A DNA stretch of 64,000 nucleotides, taken from positions 15,522,527-15,586,526 of the forward strand of contig OX485808.1 of assembly GCA_950295325.1 (NCBI GenBank), given 5' to 3'. Under the pieces are notes generated by a model. That model ran no database searches. It saw only the letters and a program-made list of their open reading frames with translations, and was not told where the DNA came from. A program made the position numbers and the translations under genes. Below are positions 46,926 to 58,560 of this stretch, piece by piece; position 1 is the stretch's first letter, and each line of letters starts with the position of its first letter. Origin of the DNA: Polytrichum commune (taxonomy: Eukaryota; Streptophyta; Polytrichopsida; Polytrichales; Polytrichaceae).

Positions 46926-47643
46926 TTGGAAACGGTTTGGGATCAGTTCAAAGTTCCCACCCATTCTTTGTGCTTCTTGTTTTGGGAGCTCCAAGAAGTG
47001 GAACACTAGGACGTGCCACCTTAATTTGAAAGCTCTAAACAAGATTTTTGCAGCCGTTCTGAACGTTTGGGACACTGGCACGTCACAAACGTTGGTCATT
47101 CTTCTAAGTTGTTCCAACCTTAACTTAAGTTCTCATCCACTTCCACACCAAATTTGATGTTGTGCTCGGTGACACACTTCGTTTGTGGTTAACTTTTTTT
47201 CTCATACTAGTGTGCACCTTCATTGCAAAAGGCATGTGTCTATAATGGTGGAGTTCATTAGGGTTGACAAATTTGCCACCGCCACAACTAGAGCTTCCGA
47301 CATGTTGACTTTCCTAAGAGGTCAACTTCGGTGCATGTAGGCAAAGATGCTTCTAGCTAGGGCGCATACAAATGTGAATGTGGATACACACGTTGTACTA
47401 ATTAAAGCTTGTTGCAGGTGGTGGATAGAAAAGTGAGCATAGTGGAAGAAGGGAGTCATCAACTTCAGCCGAAGAAGAGCCTCGACCACTCATAATTTAT
47501 TAAGTGACCCAATGCCTCTTCATCAAACTTGCCAGACGATGCCAATTAATATCCCGCTATTTCCGTTGCCCAAGGGGCATGGAATTGAACATTGTGCCAA
47601 TGTGGACATTGATGCCGAGGTTTTGGAGGTGCAACGGCCTCCC

Positions 47644-47782
47644 CAAAAATCTTACAAGGAATGACAAATAAGGTTGGGTTAGCATTTAGTGTTGGTGACA
47701 CTACACCCCGGTTTACAATAGGTTTTGGGCAAGAGAATTAGAATTAGTGACACTAAATATCATATTCAGTGAAGAGTACTTT
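47644..47782 (-). repeat. Dispersed repeat R1, copy 3 (inverted)
   Basis: Read on the minus strand it gives GAATATGATATTTAGTGTCA, AATTCTAATTCTC, GTAGTGTCACCAACACTAAA and TTTGTCATTCCTTGTAA, the R1 left module in order. Confidence 0.78.
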
Positions 47783-48054
47783 GCCCCTAGGGTGCTACGT
47801 GATAATAGTTTGGGTAAGTATATGTTAGTAGATTCCAAGCGGGGATTAGGCTGGGGCAAACCAACCCGTACATTGGTTCCTTGGAGGCAAGGGTTTAGGC
47901 ACCCAACAAGGAACGAGTGTATGGGTTGGTTCGTCCAAATCCGGGGACCATGGCCACCCAACATGAGACCACAGATCTAGTGTATAGGAAAACCCCCACA
48001 TAAGTAACATTTTTTGAAGCCAGCGGGTGAAGGCATTAACACCAATGAGCCGGC

Positions 48055-48290
48055 CGCTAGTTGTAGATGAACCGGTTGATTTTGATAAACAACCGGTTGA
48101 AGTTCAAGACCTCAGGAAATTTATCAATCATTTAAGAGAAATTTATAGAATACACCTCAAACTAATGAAGAAAAACCGAAAGATGTCAACATGTCATCGG
48201 TTGAACTTGAACTTGAACACTAGGATCTCAACTGGGTTATGCTCAAAACCCTCCCCGAACACTAATTAACACTCCAGAATGTGTCAGCTA
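48055..48290 (+). repeat. Dispersed repeat R4 (CCGGTT family), copy 1
   Basis: The family is marked by GATGAACCGGTTGA at the start, AAGACYTCAGGARAATT, GAAAGATGTCAACATGT, and ACACTAGGATCT. This copy matches 50890-51125 and parts of 51815-51960 and 57350-57545. Confidence 0.75.
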
Positions 48291-48996
48291 TGTATAAGAC
48301 AAGCAGAAGACAAGGCCAAGTTTTGTGGAACAACTGTTGAACTTGGCACAATTGGGTGTTGCATGGGATTCACGGATTAGTGGCTTTGGAAGTTGTTTGT
48401 AGTGGAAAAAGTGTGGGTCTAGGGATGGATTTAGGAACCTAGGGACAACTGACTTTAAGAACTTGTACTATGTTCATGTGATGCGGGTCATCCATTTTAT
48501 TTTGATTTCTACATGTCTAAGCCAATCTGCTAAGTTAATCGTGCATACCACTAATCCACACGGATTCCAAAAAGTAGGTTAAAACAGCCAGAGGGTTGAT
48601 TTAAACACCATCTTTCTTAATTCCAACTTATGTTGGGTCTTTGATCCCAACTTAGGGGTTTTAATTTCTAGAAGTAGAATCCACCACGCTCAACATAAAT
48701 AATCAACATTTTCACCCTTCCTTCCCTAGTTTGCCCTCCCCCTTAGTAGGCGTTATGGACATTCACCCAAGCTCCACATTTTCGGAGAGAGGGAATTATC
48801 ATTGATGAAGCGTACCTCTCAATGTCCATCCAACAGGGAAACTTGTCCCTTATAGGTTTGTTGCCGATTCATCTCAAATGACCTTGAGTAGATTGATCCC
48901 GAGTCTTTAAAACTAATGTTGGTATCAAACCAACCAAAAATAAGTAACCTCCAAACTGCACCCTATTTCAGAGCTTTTATCTTGGATGAATGAGAG

Positions 48997-50613
48997 CAGG
49001 GTTGTCTATTGTGTCGTGACGGAGGGTAATCCCGGCATAATGTCTTGCCGTCACGACACGTATCCGTCACGACATTATGCCGGATGCTGTCTTTATCCTG
49101 ACGGACTTGAATTTTACCGATTTTTTTGTGTAATTACATTAACCCAATTCAGACACGTAGGATTTACAATGTCCATGTGTGATGACATGTCAACAAAGTA
49201 AAGGTAAAGTGGGGAAAAATTTACTAGAGCCCGTCCGCCCCCCGTCCGCCCCTGTTCCCGACCCCGTCCGCTCCGTTCCCAACCCCGTACGCCCCGTTCC
49301 CCCCCCGTCCGCGCCCCGTTTCCCCCCGTCCGCTCCCCCGTCTGCTCCCCCGTCCGCTCCCCCGTCTGCTCCCCCGTCCGCTCCCCCGTCTGCTCCCCCG
49401 TCCGCCCCAGTTTCCCCCCCCCCCCCCCCTTCCCCGTCCGCCCCATTTTTAAAAAAAAATTCCCCCCCCTCCGTCCACTCCCCCGTCCGCTCCCCCATCC
49501 GCCTTCTTTTTTTTTTTTTTTTTTTCCCCCTTCCCCGTCCGCCCCATTTTAAAAAAAAAAAATTCCCCCCCCTCCGTCCGCCCCCGTTCCCGACCCCGTC
49601 CGCCCCCGTTCCCGACCCCGTCCGCCCCCGTTCCCGACCCCGTCCGCCCCCGTTCCCGACCCCGTCCGCCCCCGTTCCCGACCCCGTCCGCCCCGTTCCC
49701 AACCCCGTCCGCCCCGTTCCCCCCCGTCCGCCCCTCCGTCCGCTCCCCCGTTCCCCCCCGTCCGCCCCTCCGTCCGCCCCAGTTTCCCCCCCCCCCCCCC
49801 CCCTTCCCCGTCCGCCCCATTTTTTTAAAAAAAATTTCCCCCCCCTCCGTCCGCCCCGTTCCCCCCCCGTCCGCCCCAGCTTCCCCCCCCCCCCCCCCCT
49901 TCCCCGTCCGCCCCATTTAAAAAAAAAAAAATTTCCCCCCCCTCCGTCCGCCCCGTTCCCCCCCCCCCGTCCGCGCCCCGTTCCCCCCCCCCCCCCGTCC
50001 GCCCCAGTTTTTTTTTTTTTTTCCCCCCCCCCCTTCCCCGTCCGCCCCATTTTTTTAAAAAAAAATTTCCCCCCCCTCCGTCCGCCCCGTTCCCAACCCC
50101 GTCCGCCCCGTTCCCCCCCGTCCGCGCCCCGTTCCCCCCCCGTCCGCGCCCCATTCCCCCCCGTCCGCTCCCCCGTCCGCCCCAATTTCCCCCCTCCCCC
50201 CTTCCCCGTCCGCCCCATTTAAAAAAAAAAAAAAAAAAATTTCCCCCCCCTCCGTCCGCTCCCGTTCCCCCCCGTCCGCCCCCGTTCCCGACCCCGTCCG
50301 CTCCATTCCCCCCCCCCCCACCCCCGTCCGCCCCACACCCTCCTTAGTCGTTTTTTACTACTTTGATTTTAACAAAATGGTAAACAAAATGGCAAAATGA
50401 TTTACCTGGCGCTAGGCATATCCACGACCACGTCGGCGCTTTCTGCCACATAGGACGCCACCTTGGCAAGAAGGTAAGTATTTTACCCACCCTAGTCCGT
50501 TCCCCCTATGTTGACCCTACGTGGACCCTATTGTGTCGTGACGGAGGGGTCCGTCACGACACGACACGACATGACGGCACGACACCGTCATGACGTCGCG
50601 ATAGACAACCCTG
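48997..50613. mobile_element. hAT-like non-autonomous element with C-rich satellite interior
   Basis: This 1,617-bp element starts CAGGGTTGTCTAT (48997-49009) and ends with its inverse ATAGACAACCCTG (50601-50613). A perfect 8-bp duplication AATGAGAG lies outside each end (48989-48996 and 50614-50621), as hAT insertion produces. Next to both ends are many copies of GTCGTGACGG / CCGTCACGAC. The interior (about 49230-50340) has no gene. It is a satellite of CCCCGTCCGC words, with at least six copies of a longer unit (CCCCGTCCGCCCC, a T-run/A-run, CCCCCCTCCGTCCGC). The plus strand is C-rich throughout, so the minus strand has many G-runs that could fold as G-quadruplexes. Long proline-rich or glycine-rich open frames here are by-products of the repeat. 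Confidence 0.92.
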
Positions 50614-50689
50614 AATGAGAGGTATGCTCGTATGCGATTTTAATTCCCTCTCTCCCATGCTTGCACCTCCTCACACATGCAATGTCCGG

Positions 50690-51125
50690 GGAGATTTTTG
50701 GGTATAATCGGTCAATATCCTAGTGTTTCCAAGTCCAACCAGTTACATGTTAACATCTTTCGGCTTTCCTTTATGGAATTGGGGCATATTCTCTTAATCC
50801 CTATAAAATTATCCGTAATTTTCCTAAAGCCTTGAACTTCAACCGGTTATTTCTCATACTCAACCGGTTCTATGTCCGGGAGGAACCGGCGGTTAGTTAC
50901 AGATGAACCGGTTGAGGTTGAGAAATGACCAGTTGAAGTTGAAGACTTCAGGAGAATTACCGATCATTTTAGAGGAATCTAAAGAAGAATATACCTGAAA
51001 TGAATGAAAGCAAAACCGGAAGATGTCAACATGTAACCGGTTGGATTTAGAATCACTCGGACCTTGACCAACCATTCCCAAAAACTTCCCGGGCCCTCAA
51101 CCGGTTCATCTATAAGTAGCAGCCT
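50690..51125. repeat. Dispersed repeat R4, head-to-head pair
   Basis: The left half (50690-50890) is R4 in inverted orientation (AACCAGTTACATGTTAACAT, TTCAACCGGTTATTTCTC). The right half (50890-51125) is direct (GATGAACCGGTTGAGG, AAGATGTCAACATGTAACC). They meet at CGGGAGGAACCGGCGG, giving a large inverted structure that ends in CAACCGGTTCATCTATAA at about 51100. Confidence 0.75.
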
Positions 51126-51364
51126 GTTCATTGCACACACGGGTCGGATAGGCCCCCAAAGTAGCCTGGTACATAAGTACTTGTAAAGCTTAAAAGACTT
51201 GAGTCAATTACTCATAAGGAAACCAAATAATTGCCAAGTCATGACATCAGCTATGATGCAAAAGGCCACACTATCAAGTCCATGCTGACCGATCCAAGTT
51301 TGCACATGGTGGCCGAGCCTGCCATATATAGCTCATGCTAACAATTAAATGCATTGTGTGTCAC

Positions 51365-51960
51365 CCTACGACCGCTAAAGTTAGTTATAGAAGAGCCGGT
51401 TGAGTTCGAGAATTAAGTTAAACGAGTTCACGTTCAAGATCTTAGCACAACATTGTTTAGTTGCATGGTTGTGTGTTATTCTATATTTAGTATTTGACAT
51501 GGGCCTTCAGTTATCTTATTTTCGTGGGAAGAAACTAATGTTGGTACAAATACTGAATGGTGTTGGAATGAATAATGTTGATACTTTTAGTGGTAGTGTT
51601 GCTATGAGTAGTATTTTTGGTGAATAATATCGGGATGAACAATGATTCCCATGAATAGTGTCGGGAGTATGACTCCATCCAAATTTTCAAGTGTCAACTT
51701 GAATGTATGAATAGTAAGTGAGCAGTCTTACTTTGTTGGGTGGAGGGGCATGTAATATAATTGAACACATTCCAAGGTCATGGAATTGACCCACATGGTT
51801 GAATAATGTCACGAGGCAAATTGCCGATCGTCTTAGAAGAATCTATGGAATACATTCTAAACTATTGATCAACCTTAACAAACAAACAAAAATCAACATC
51901 TAACATGTTGGACTTAGAAATACTGGAGGATCTTGATCGATTTTGCCCAATTTCTTCACG
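51365..51960 (+). repeat. R4 fragments
   Basis: At 51365-51450 the start of R4 appears (GTTATAGAAGAGCCGGTTGA, then GTTCAAGATCTTAG). At 51815-51960 a later part appears (GCCGATCGTCTTAGAAGAAT, TCAACATCTAACATGTTGGA, GAGGATCTTGATCGATT). The DNA between them is not part of the repeat. Confidence 0.55.
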
Positions 51961-51973
51961 TTCAATGTTGCCA

Positions 51974-52099
51974 CATAACATTATGAAGGAATGTGCGTTC
52001 ATATTGTGGGCCCTTAGAATATAACCATAGGATTACCTAACCCGTTGGTTATATTCTCAAGGCCCACAAAACGAACGCACACTACTTAATAATGTCATG
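51974..52099. mobile_element. Near-perfect hairpin, probable small fold-back MITE
   Basis: 51974-52026 and 52047-52099 are inverted copies. Matching blocks are GTGCGTTC with GAACGCAC, TGTGGGCC with GGCCCACA, and AATATAACCA with TGGTTATATT. The loop is about 20 bases. The outer parts (ATAACATTATG / AATAATGTCAT) also pair with mismatches. Confidence 0.8.
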
Positions 52100-52177
52100 C
52101 ACCTTCCTCTTATCTAAATAGTATATCAACTTTGTCCTCTTTACATAAAGCTTACTAGGTTGAGAGCTTGAAGAAAG

Positions 52178-52325
52178 GAGCCTTCTCATTGGTAGGGAGC
52201 TTTTGAGAGCTTAGAAAACGGAGCCTTCTCATTGGTAGGGAGCTTTTGAGAGCTTAGAAAATGGAGCCTTCTCATTGGTAGGGAGTTTTTTAGAGCTTAG
52301 AAAATGGAGCCTTCTCATTGGTGGG
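52178..52325 (+). repeat. 43-bp tandem repeat, about 3.4 copies
   Basis: Units begin GAGCCTTCTCATTGGTAGGG at 52178, 52221, 52264 and 52307, exactly 43 bases apart, and end in GAGAGCTTAGAAAA. The last copy is cut off by a run of G. No coding frame is maintained. Confidence 0.93.
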
Positions 52326-53478
52326 GGGGGCACTTACACATGCTTGTTCACTCACATCCACTTTACACATGAGTTGTCAACTTGAGAGCTTCTACTTTAT
52401 ACTGACCTGACATTGTTCATAGCCTTAGATGGCGCATTTAATGGATCACATGTGTATTTTATACTCTCTTCGTGACAATGCCTATGATATTTTGCATCTT
52501 TTATAATGTTCATATAACGTGGAAAGCCTCCATGTTATCGGGGCTAAGCCACAACACGTAGATGTAACTTAGTCCAATGTGATGAGACGGCCACTACGAG
52601 CCTATGCTACATAGGCAATCGACTTGTGTCACTAGAAAATACATAGATCTTTTGTAACAGTAGATTTCCACATTTCTCAGTGATGTAGGTCAATTCCCTA
52701 GGACTCCCATGCTAGTAGTGTGAGAATCTCACTCATTTCCACTACTCTTAAACGAAGTGCAGTGACCTAACTATCACACAAAACGAGTACGAGGTGAACT
52801 CTCTCGACATTCCTAAAACGTCTTCCATGAAGTAGCTCAGGTTTCCTATGAAACGAGAACCGATACTAAACAAAAGAAAATTCATGACAATCCAATTCAA
52901 GAAGGCTCGTCAAAAACCTGTTGATTTGGACCCCACAAAACGAGTACAAACGAGCATGACCTCGCACTCTTGACGTTCCTCAAGCGACCTCCATGAGATT
53001 AAACTAACAGGATCATAATTTTGACCAAACGCTTGCCAAAAATGACCAAGAGCTTGTTGTAGTCATTCCACGTGGACAACCACCAAGATGACATGCCAAG
53101 TATCAGCCCAATAGAAGAATTTCAATGCTCGCAAGTCCAATGCTCGCAAGTGTACGTTGAGCTTGAGCAAAAACAAGGCTCCGTACTTCAAATTACTGCT
53201 CTCCTGTAAAAGGAGACACCCGAGTCATCCAAAACGCACCCGCCCCAAGTTAGTTATTCACTTAAATCACGGCTCCCCTCATGGAAAGCTTCCTGGAAAT
53301 CGACACCTTCAGCGTCTCGGTGACGAATTTCGTGATATTCCCGGCAACTCGATGCCGTGCATGGCAATTTGGTAATCTGAAGACACACAACCAACAGTGT
53401 GTATTCGAATCGTCGTTTTATTATATGGCTAGAGATCGGTGACGTCTACGTAAGCTCATCCATTGTGAAGGTGAAAAC

Positions 53479-54935
53479 CTAGTGAAATCGCATCATAGCA
53501 TGTGGTTTTACTATGTTTAGGTCATTTGACTCCATAGATGGCATCAGAGTCTCCAGATGAGTCTTGAGACACTGTATGCAATGAAATGGAATTGATCCTG
53601 AAGTCCAGGAAGCCAAAGGGCTTATGGGGCTGAACGTACATGAGGGTGTTGTCAAACCGGCTGATTTTATAGAGTGGCGGTGTGCGGTACTCTCCGTGAG
53701 GTGGAGTCTGATATTGACTTGATGGTCTGGTTGAAAGAAAGACTTGAGGCTCCCTAATAATGTGTTTTCAAATAGTGATAGAAACTTATCTCTGATGGAA
53801 TTATGTAGGGGACACTCCATCAGAAGGTGTGCCTCGTTAATTTTTTAACTACATTATATTAAGAGCAAAAGCAGCATACTCTATTATCTCTAGAGGTAGG
53901 TACAGTCAATCACCGTCCAGTTTCAATGGCAACTTTATAATTCAAGGTGCAATAAAATAACAATGATCTTGCGTTATGGTGGTGGCACCAATTGCTTCAA
54001 GTACAATTCACATTTGTAGTTGAGAAAAATCCATGAGGTGGAGGTAATCTAGGTTCTTCACTCTTTAGCAAGAAAAGCATACGTGATATCATCAAATGTG
54101 ATTATGTTGTATTTAAGTAAATCTGGACATGTTTTCAAATATCTAGACTTTTTGGTTGCTTCAATTCTATCATAGGATCCTACGATGCACTTTTGACACA
54201 CCTAAATTTTATGGGAGATGTGTGACATATATGGTAGACTCAGATTAATACCCCTTTGTGCATTTGTATATACTCATACGTGTTATGGAAGGTGCACCCC
54301 TTGAGATCTTACCATACTTCCCATTGTAGGACCCTATGATAGAATTCAACATGTTATAATCATGGATTTGGACTTAGTCCAATTTTACTTAATCATGTGT
54401 TGATTGTTTATTGTGTTTGGTCATCATGGGTTTCTTAGTGAGATAGATCCCATAACGCCTTTTAGATGATTGTCGATTGGTGTTAAGTTTCATATTCCAA
54501 TCCAGCAAGGTGTTGGGAAAGTGAGGTTACTTTACTTAGTAGCCAAGAGGAGGGTAGGGTGGCAAGCCGTTCTTGAAAACCCATAGTTAGCTTAAGAACG
54601 TATAAGTCCATGGGAAATTCTCCAACTTTTTCCAACAAAATAGGGTAGGTTATGGAAAAATGCACTTTGATGTGAGACATCGTATATGTATGCCCTTTTC
54701 AAAAACCTCCCAATGAGAGTTTTTTCAAGTCACTTCCCCAAATTTCAATGCCATGTGTGAAAGTTGGAAGCATCAAAGCCTTGTATTAGATGGGATTTGA
54801 GTTCCCAATATGTGACTCCACTTAAGGTGGCCGTCAAGGCTTCCAAACCTACAATATGTTGCCTTTTACTTACTGGCGGGAACTAACCATATGAATAGAA
54901 ATCAAACCCAAGGTATTCATATTCATGGGTACTTG
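53479..54935 (-). pseudogene. LINE-type retrotransposon remnant (3' part of reverse transcriptase ORF)
   Basis: On the minus strand, fragments of a non-LTR reverse transcriptase C-terminal region can be read in order with frame changes. They are EYLGFDFYSYG near 54930, then ALTATLSGVTYWELKSHLIQ, then DLYVLKLTMGFQERLATLPSSWLLSK (in the open frame ending 54483), and finally INEAHLLMECPLHNSIRDKF near 53840-53780. The last resembles the Cys/His-type segment near the end of LINE proteins. The gap between 53.9 and 54.4 kb has no readable protein. The upstream catalytic part is absent. The fold-back element at 54982 lies where it would continue, so the LINE may have been cut by that insertion. Confidence 0.65.
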
Positions 54936-54981
54936 CCTAGGTAAAATGCATCTTGGGTTAAGATTTAACATTGAAGATATT

Positions 54982-55983
54982 TTTGGACAAACCACTTGTC
55001 CAAAACAATAAGAAGTGTGCACTAGTGGGGACAATCACATCAAACAACAATAACAAAGCAACAAAGCAACAACATAACAACCACAACTTTGGATGATTGT
55101 ATTTCATTGTTCACCAACCACCATATTGTGAAGTTTTGTGATCTAGTGTATGTCGTATTGGCAGTTGGAATTTTCCAAATTCATGCATAAATCCTAGTAT
55201 ACTAAAGTTCTAGTTTTTATTGGCAACCACCAACCTTGTAGGTTGGTGGTTGCCAATAAAATGTAGGCTCTAGTAAAAACTAATCCCCTGCAAGGTTGGT
55301 GGTTGTCATGATTTTGGTCTTAGATAAATTGAGATCAAGGCTAGAGGAAGTGCAAAACTCATATAGCTTGTTCAAAAGTTCTTTGTAAGCATGCTCTTGA
55401 TTTAAAGAGCGGAACAACATTGTCAACTTAAAGAAGAATGGCAACCACCAACCTTGAAGGGGATTTGTTTTTACTAGAGCCTCTTTATCCCCAATGGATG
55501 AGTTTACATAGGCACCACAACTTCAAAACCGATATTACCATTGAAATATTTATAATGAGGATTTCACCTTTTTGGATATCACACCATACAAGTCTACATG
55601 CCATGCAAGAATCTTTATTTCTACGTAGAACCACTCTAGTATCAATATGGTTTAGAATGGTATCCATCCAAGCAATAACGTGGGTCTACAAAGTTTCTCT
55701 CACCTTGAAATACGCACCATATTTTAACATTTGATTGATATCAATATTCTGATACCATTAAAATCGGATACAAGTGTATTTGGAATTATGCAAGATTTTT
55801 GGACAGTTCCAACCGCCAATATGACATACACTAGACCACAAAACTACACAAATAGGGTGGCACAAGAATATGCACATTTGAAGTTGTGGTTGTTGTGGTG
55901 TTGCCATTGATGTTGTCGTTTGATGTTTTTGTCCCCACAAGTGAACATCCCTTATTATATTTGGACAAGTGGTTTGTCCAAAT
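54982..55983. mobile_element. Fold-back element with ~210-bp inverted ends
   Basis: The left arm (54982-55196) and right arm (55778-55983) are inverted copies along their length. Outer ends read TTTGGACAAACCACTTGTCC and its inverse. Further matches are GTGGGGACAA, ACAACCACAACTT, and TCTAGTGTATGTC with TTGGCRGTTGGAA. The centre holds further hairpins: ATTGGCAACCACCAACCT with its inverse at 55216-55258, and a 45-bp inverted pair at 55263-55309 / 55437-55482. There is no coding capacity. Long inverted ends suggest a Mutator-like or Foldback type. Flanks are too altered to prove a target duplication. Confidence 0.8.
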
Positions 55984-56057
55984 ATACTTAAACATCAAAT
56001 ATTATTGATGTTAATTATTGAGATCATGCATTCACCTATACATCAGTCCAACAATAG
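55530..56057 (+). repeat. Dispersed repeat R2, copy 2, interrupted
   Basis: The sequence follows R2 (ATAATGAGGATTTCACC, CTAGTATCAATATGGT, CTACAAAGTTTCTCTCACCT, ATTCTGATACCATT) to about 55770. It resumes at about 55984 (TTATTGATGTTAATTATTGA, CATGCATTCACCTATACATC, AGTCCAACA). The interruption is the right arm of the fold-back element. Confidence 0.75.
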
Positions 56058-58560
56058 TAAGGTAAGCAAGTGTGAAATGATCGCTTTTCTCTTTGCACCC
56101 ACTTCTCATAGGGTATGAACACACATAACAACTAATTCAAGATGCTTAACAATTCCAAATCATACATGTAGCCAAGAACATAGTATTCATGAAAATGTCA
56201 CATTCACATGTGATTGGTTTTATTTTTTTAAGGCCAACTCAGTTTCTAGTCTTGTGTAGTGCATTCCAACTTCTTCTTGTAAATTGCATTTTGAAACTAA
56301 TTTCGTATGGGCGCCTATTGTACAAGTTCATAGTGTAAAGAAGAAGTCTTTTTATATCGTAAATGTTTTGTTTTGATTGCTATCAAGAGTGTTTGAATTA
56401 ACAATGAAGAACATAACATTCATGATATAAAAAGACATCTTCCCTCATTATCACTTGTACAAGCTACTAGCATTTTATTAATACATCCAGATGTAGTTGG
56501 CAAAAGTTGCCTCCGAAGACCAATTCAAGCCAGCCAACCTTGTATTCAAGAAAATGGCATTTGTGACATTTTTCCGTGCCATGTGATGTTTTCACGAATA
56601 CCATGTTCAAGGCTTTCCTCATAATTTTCAGAACTCATGTGAATATCCTATTCGTTTTCAAAGTGAAGATTCTTTGAGTTGTTAACTAATCATATAGGTT
56701 CCTCTAATTATGTTGACTATAGCGTCTAGAACGGTTAACAAATTTTGAGCATGTGCTCCAATCTATTTTCAACACATATCCTTTTGATGTCCATTCTAAG
56801 ATTCACACCCAACCATACATTATGCAAATATAGGTGTTTGTTTGAGATCAGACACCAAATTGGACACATCTACCTTGTGTACACCTCATACTTTCATGTT
56901 TGTAAAGTGTATAACATCTCAAGCCCTCTTGTCACCACTGTGTAATTAGAGAGAGAAAACGATTGCATACGAGTGCACTTATCGTCCATCTAGCATAAGT
57001 ACTTGACCTCCTATAAGTTTGTGGTTGATTTATCTCAAATGACTTGCACTAGACTAATTCATGACCTGTAGAGCTAATTATGGTGTCAAATCAAATAAAA
57101 TTCTTAAAATTCAGGTCTTTTACATTGGATGAAATGAGAGGCACACTCATATGCGATTTAATTTCCTCACTCCGTGTCGATCGAATGCCGCACTGAGCTG
57201 ACATGACATTGTTTACCTTCAGAAAACGAATGTCACAATCTGACCTCCCAATTTTTATGGCCAGGGACTTGCATTGAGAATTATGTGCACTGTCTACACA
57301 TCTGCATTACTTTGACTCTGCAGTCTCGATCAAGTCCAAGATTACCCTGAAAAAGTATTACCAAAGGAAGAGGACTGTCATGATTTCCCTAGACACCGAT
57401 CGTTTGAGATGAATCTAATGGAATATACCGAGTCAACTTAATAAAGAAAAAACAGAAGATCACAACTTGTAACCAGTTGGACTTAGAGACACTAGGATCT
57501 TGACCAATTATGCCCAAAATTCTCGCTGCACACTGATTAGATGTATCCACATTATAATAGGTCGAAATGAAAAGAACAGCATGCAAATTGAATGAACAAT
57601 CAAAGGACAATATTATACACATCATAATGTGGCCTATTTGTGAGCGCTTCCAACTCCACCCACAATTTGTGCCGTTGGATCAGATTGAGAATTGTCTCAT
57701 CGACAACCCCATTGAGAATCACAAACACCAACATTTCAAGTTTCAGAATTGGCGTTTGAATTGGATGGAAAATTTTATAAATGGCCAATGTGAAGATTCT
57801 CTCCCTCTATAAACAATCCCATGGGCCCTTTAACTTGTATGAACTATTGAACTATGGTGTCTATATTCGGAGCACATAGGCCAATCTCATTTTAACACGT
57901 GTCTTTTCAGCATTCGTTCTTAGCAACAAGCGATGCAACATACCACCCAAATATAGGCATTCAATTGAGAAACTAAATTGCCACACAAGGCCCAAATACT
58001 TTATTTGCAAAGACGAACTAAAATGGTACCAAGTTCACTACGCACATACAGGAAGCCTAATAACTTCTATGGGAACCACTAACCTCATGAGAGGACTCCT
58101 CAAAAGAATACACAATATGAGGCCACCATTTCTGAGCTAGAAATTCAAAACATTTCACCCAGCATTCAAGCAGGAGCCAGTGCTACATTTCCTCTCATGT
58201 AGCAAAAAAGGGCAACCCATGTTTTGGCCACATTGCTTTTATGATTCTCTTGTGCACCTGTGTGAAAAGGCAATAGGATGTGTAAAAATATTCGCAATAA
58301 GACTCTCCTCACAAATAAGGGCAGTCACGTCCTGAGGCAAAAGATATAAATATGAGCAAAGTTGTGGTATCTCTCACATGGTAGATTTCTTTTGCACATC
58401 AATTGCTTAGAAAATGTCCTTACAACCTCTTTAATTGAGACAATAGTGAGGTGCAACCCAGCACAAAGGGGAGCTTTACAAGTGTAATTAATTTAGCTCG
58501 TATGATGTACACCAGCTTCTTCCCGTGTTGGGGGGAAATAAACTGGTACAAGCTGCCCGA
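56058..58560. other. Intergenic DNA, no gene seen; R4 remnant at 57350-57545
   Basis: No gene is supported. From about 57350 to 57545 the sequence resembles repeat R4 (CCGATCGTTTGAGATGAATC, AACCAGTTGGACTTAGAGAC, ACTAGGATCTTGACCAATTA). The stretch 57840-58000 recalls sequence around 35490-35600 (GGAGCACATAGGCCAATCTC, ACACGTGTCTTTT), probably another old MITE. The end next to 58561 is likely the AMSH 3' region. Confidence 0.45.

Noticed and set aside
49179-50222. Long proline-rich frame (347 residues) and glycine-rich frames on the other strand
   Set aside because: All frames stay open only because the DNA is a C-rich tandem repeat. Composition follows the repeat word, and the frame begins outside the array by chance. 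There is no domain, and several overlapping frames are equally long.
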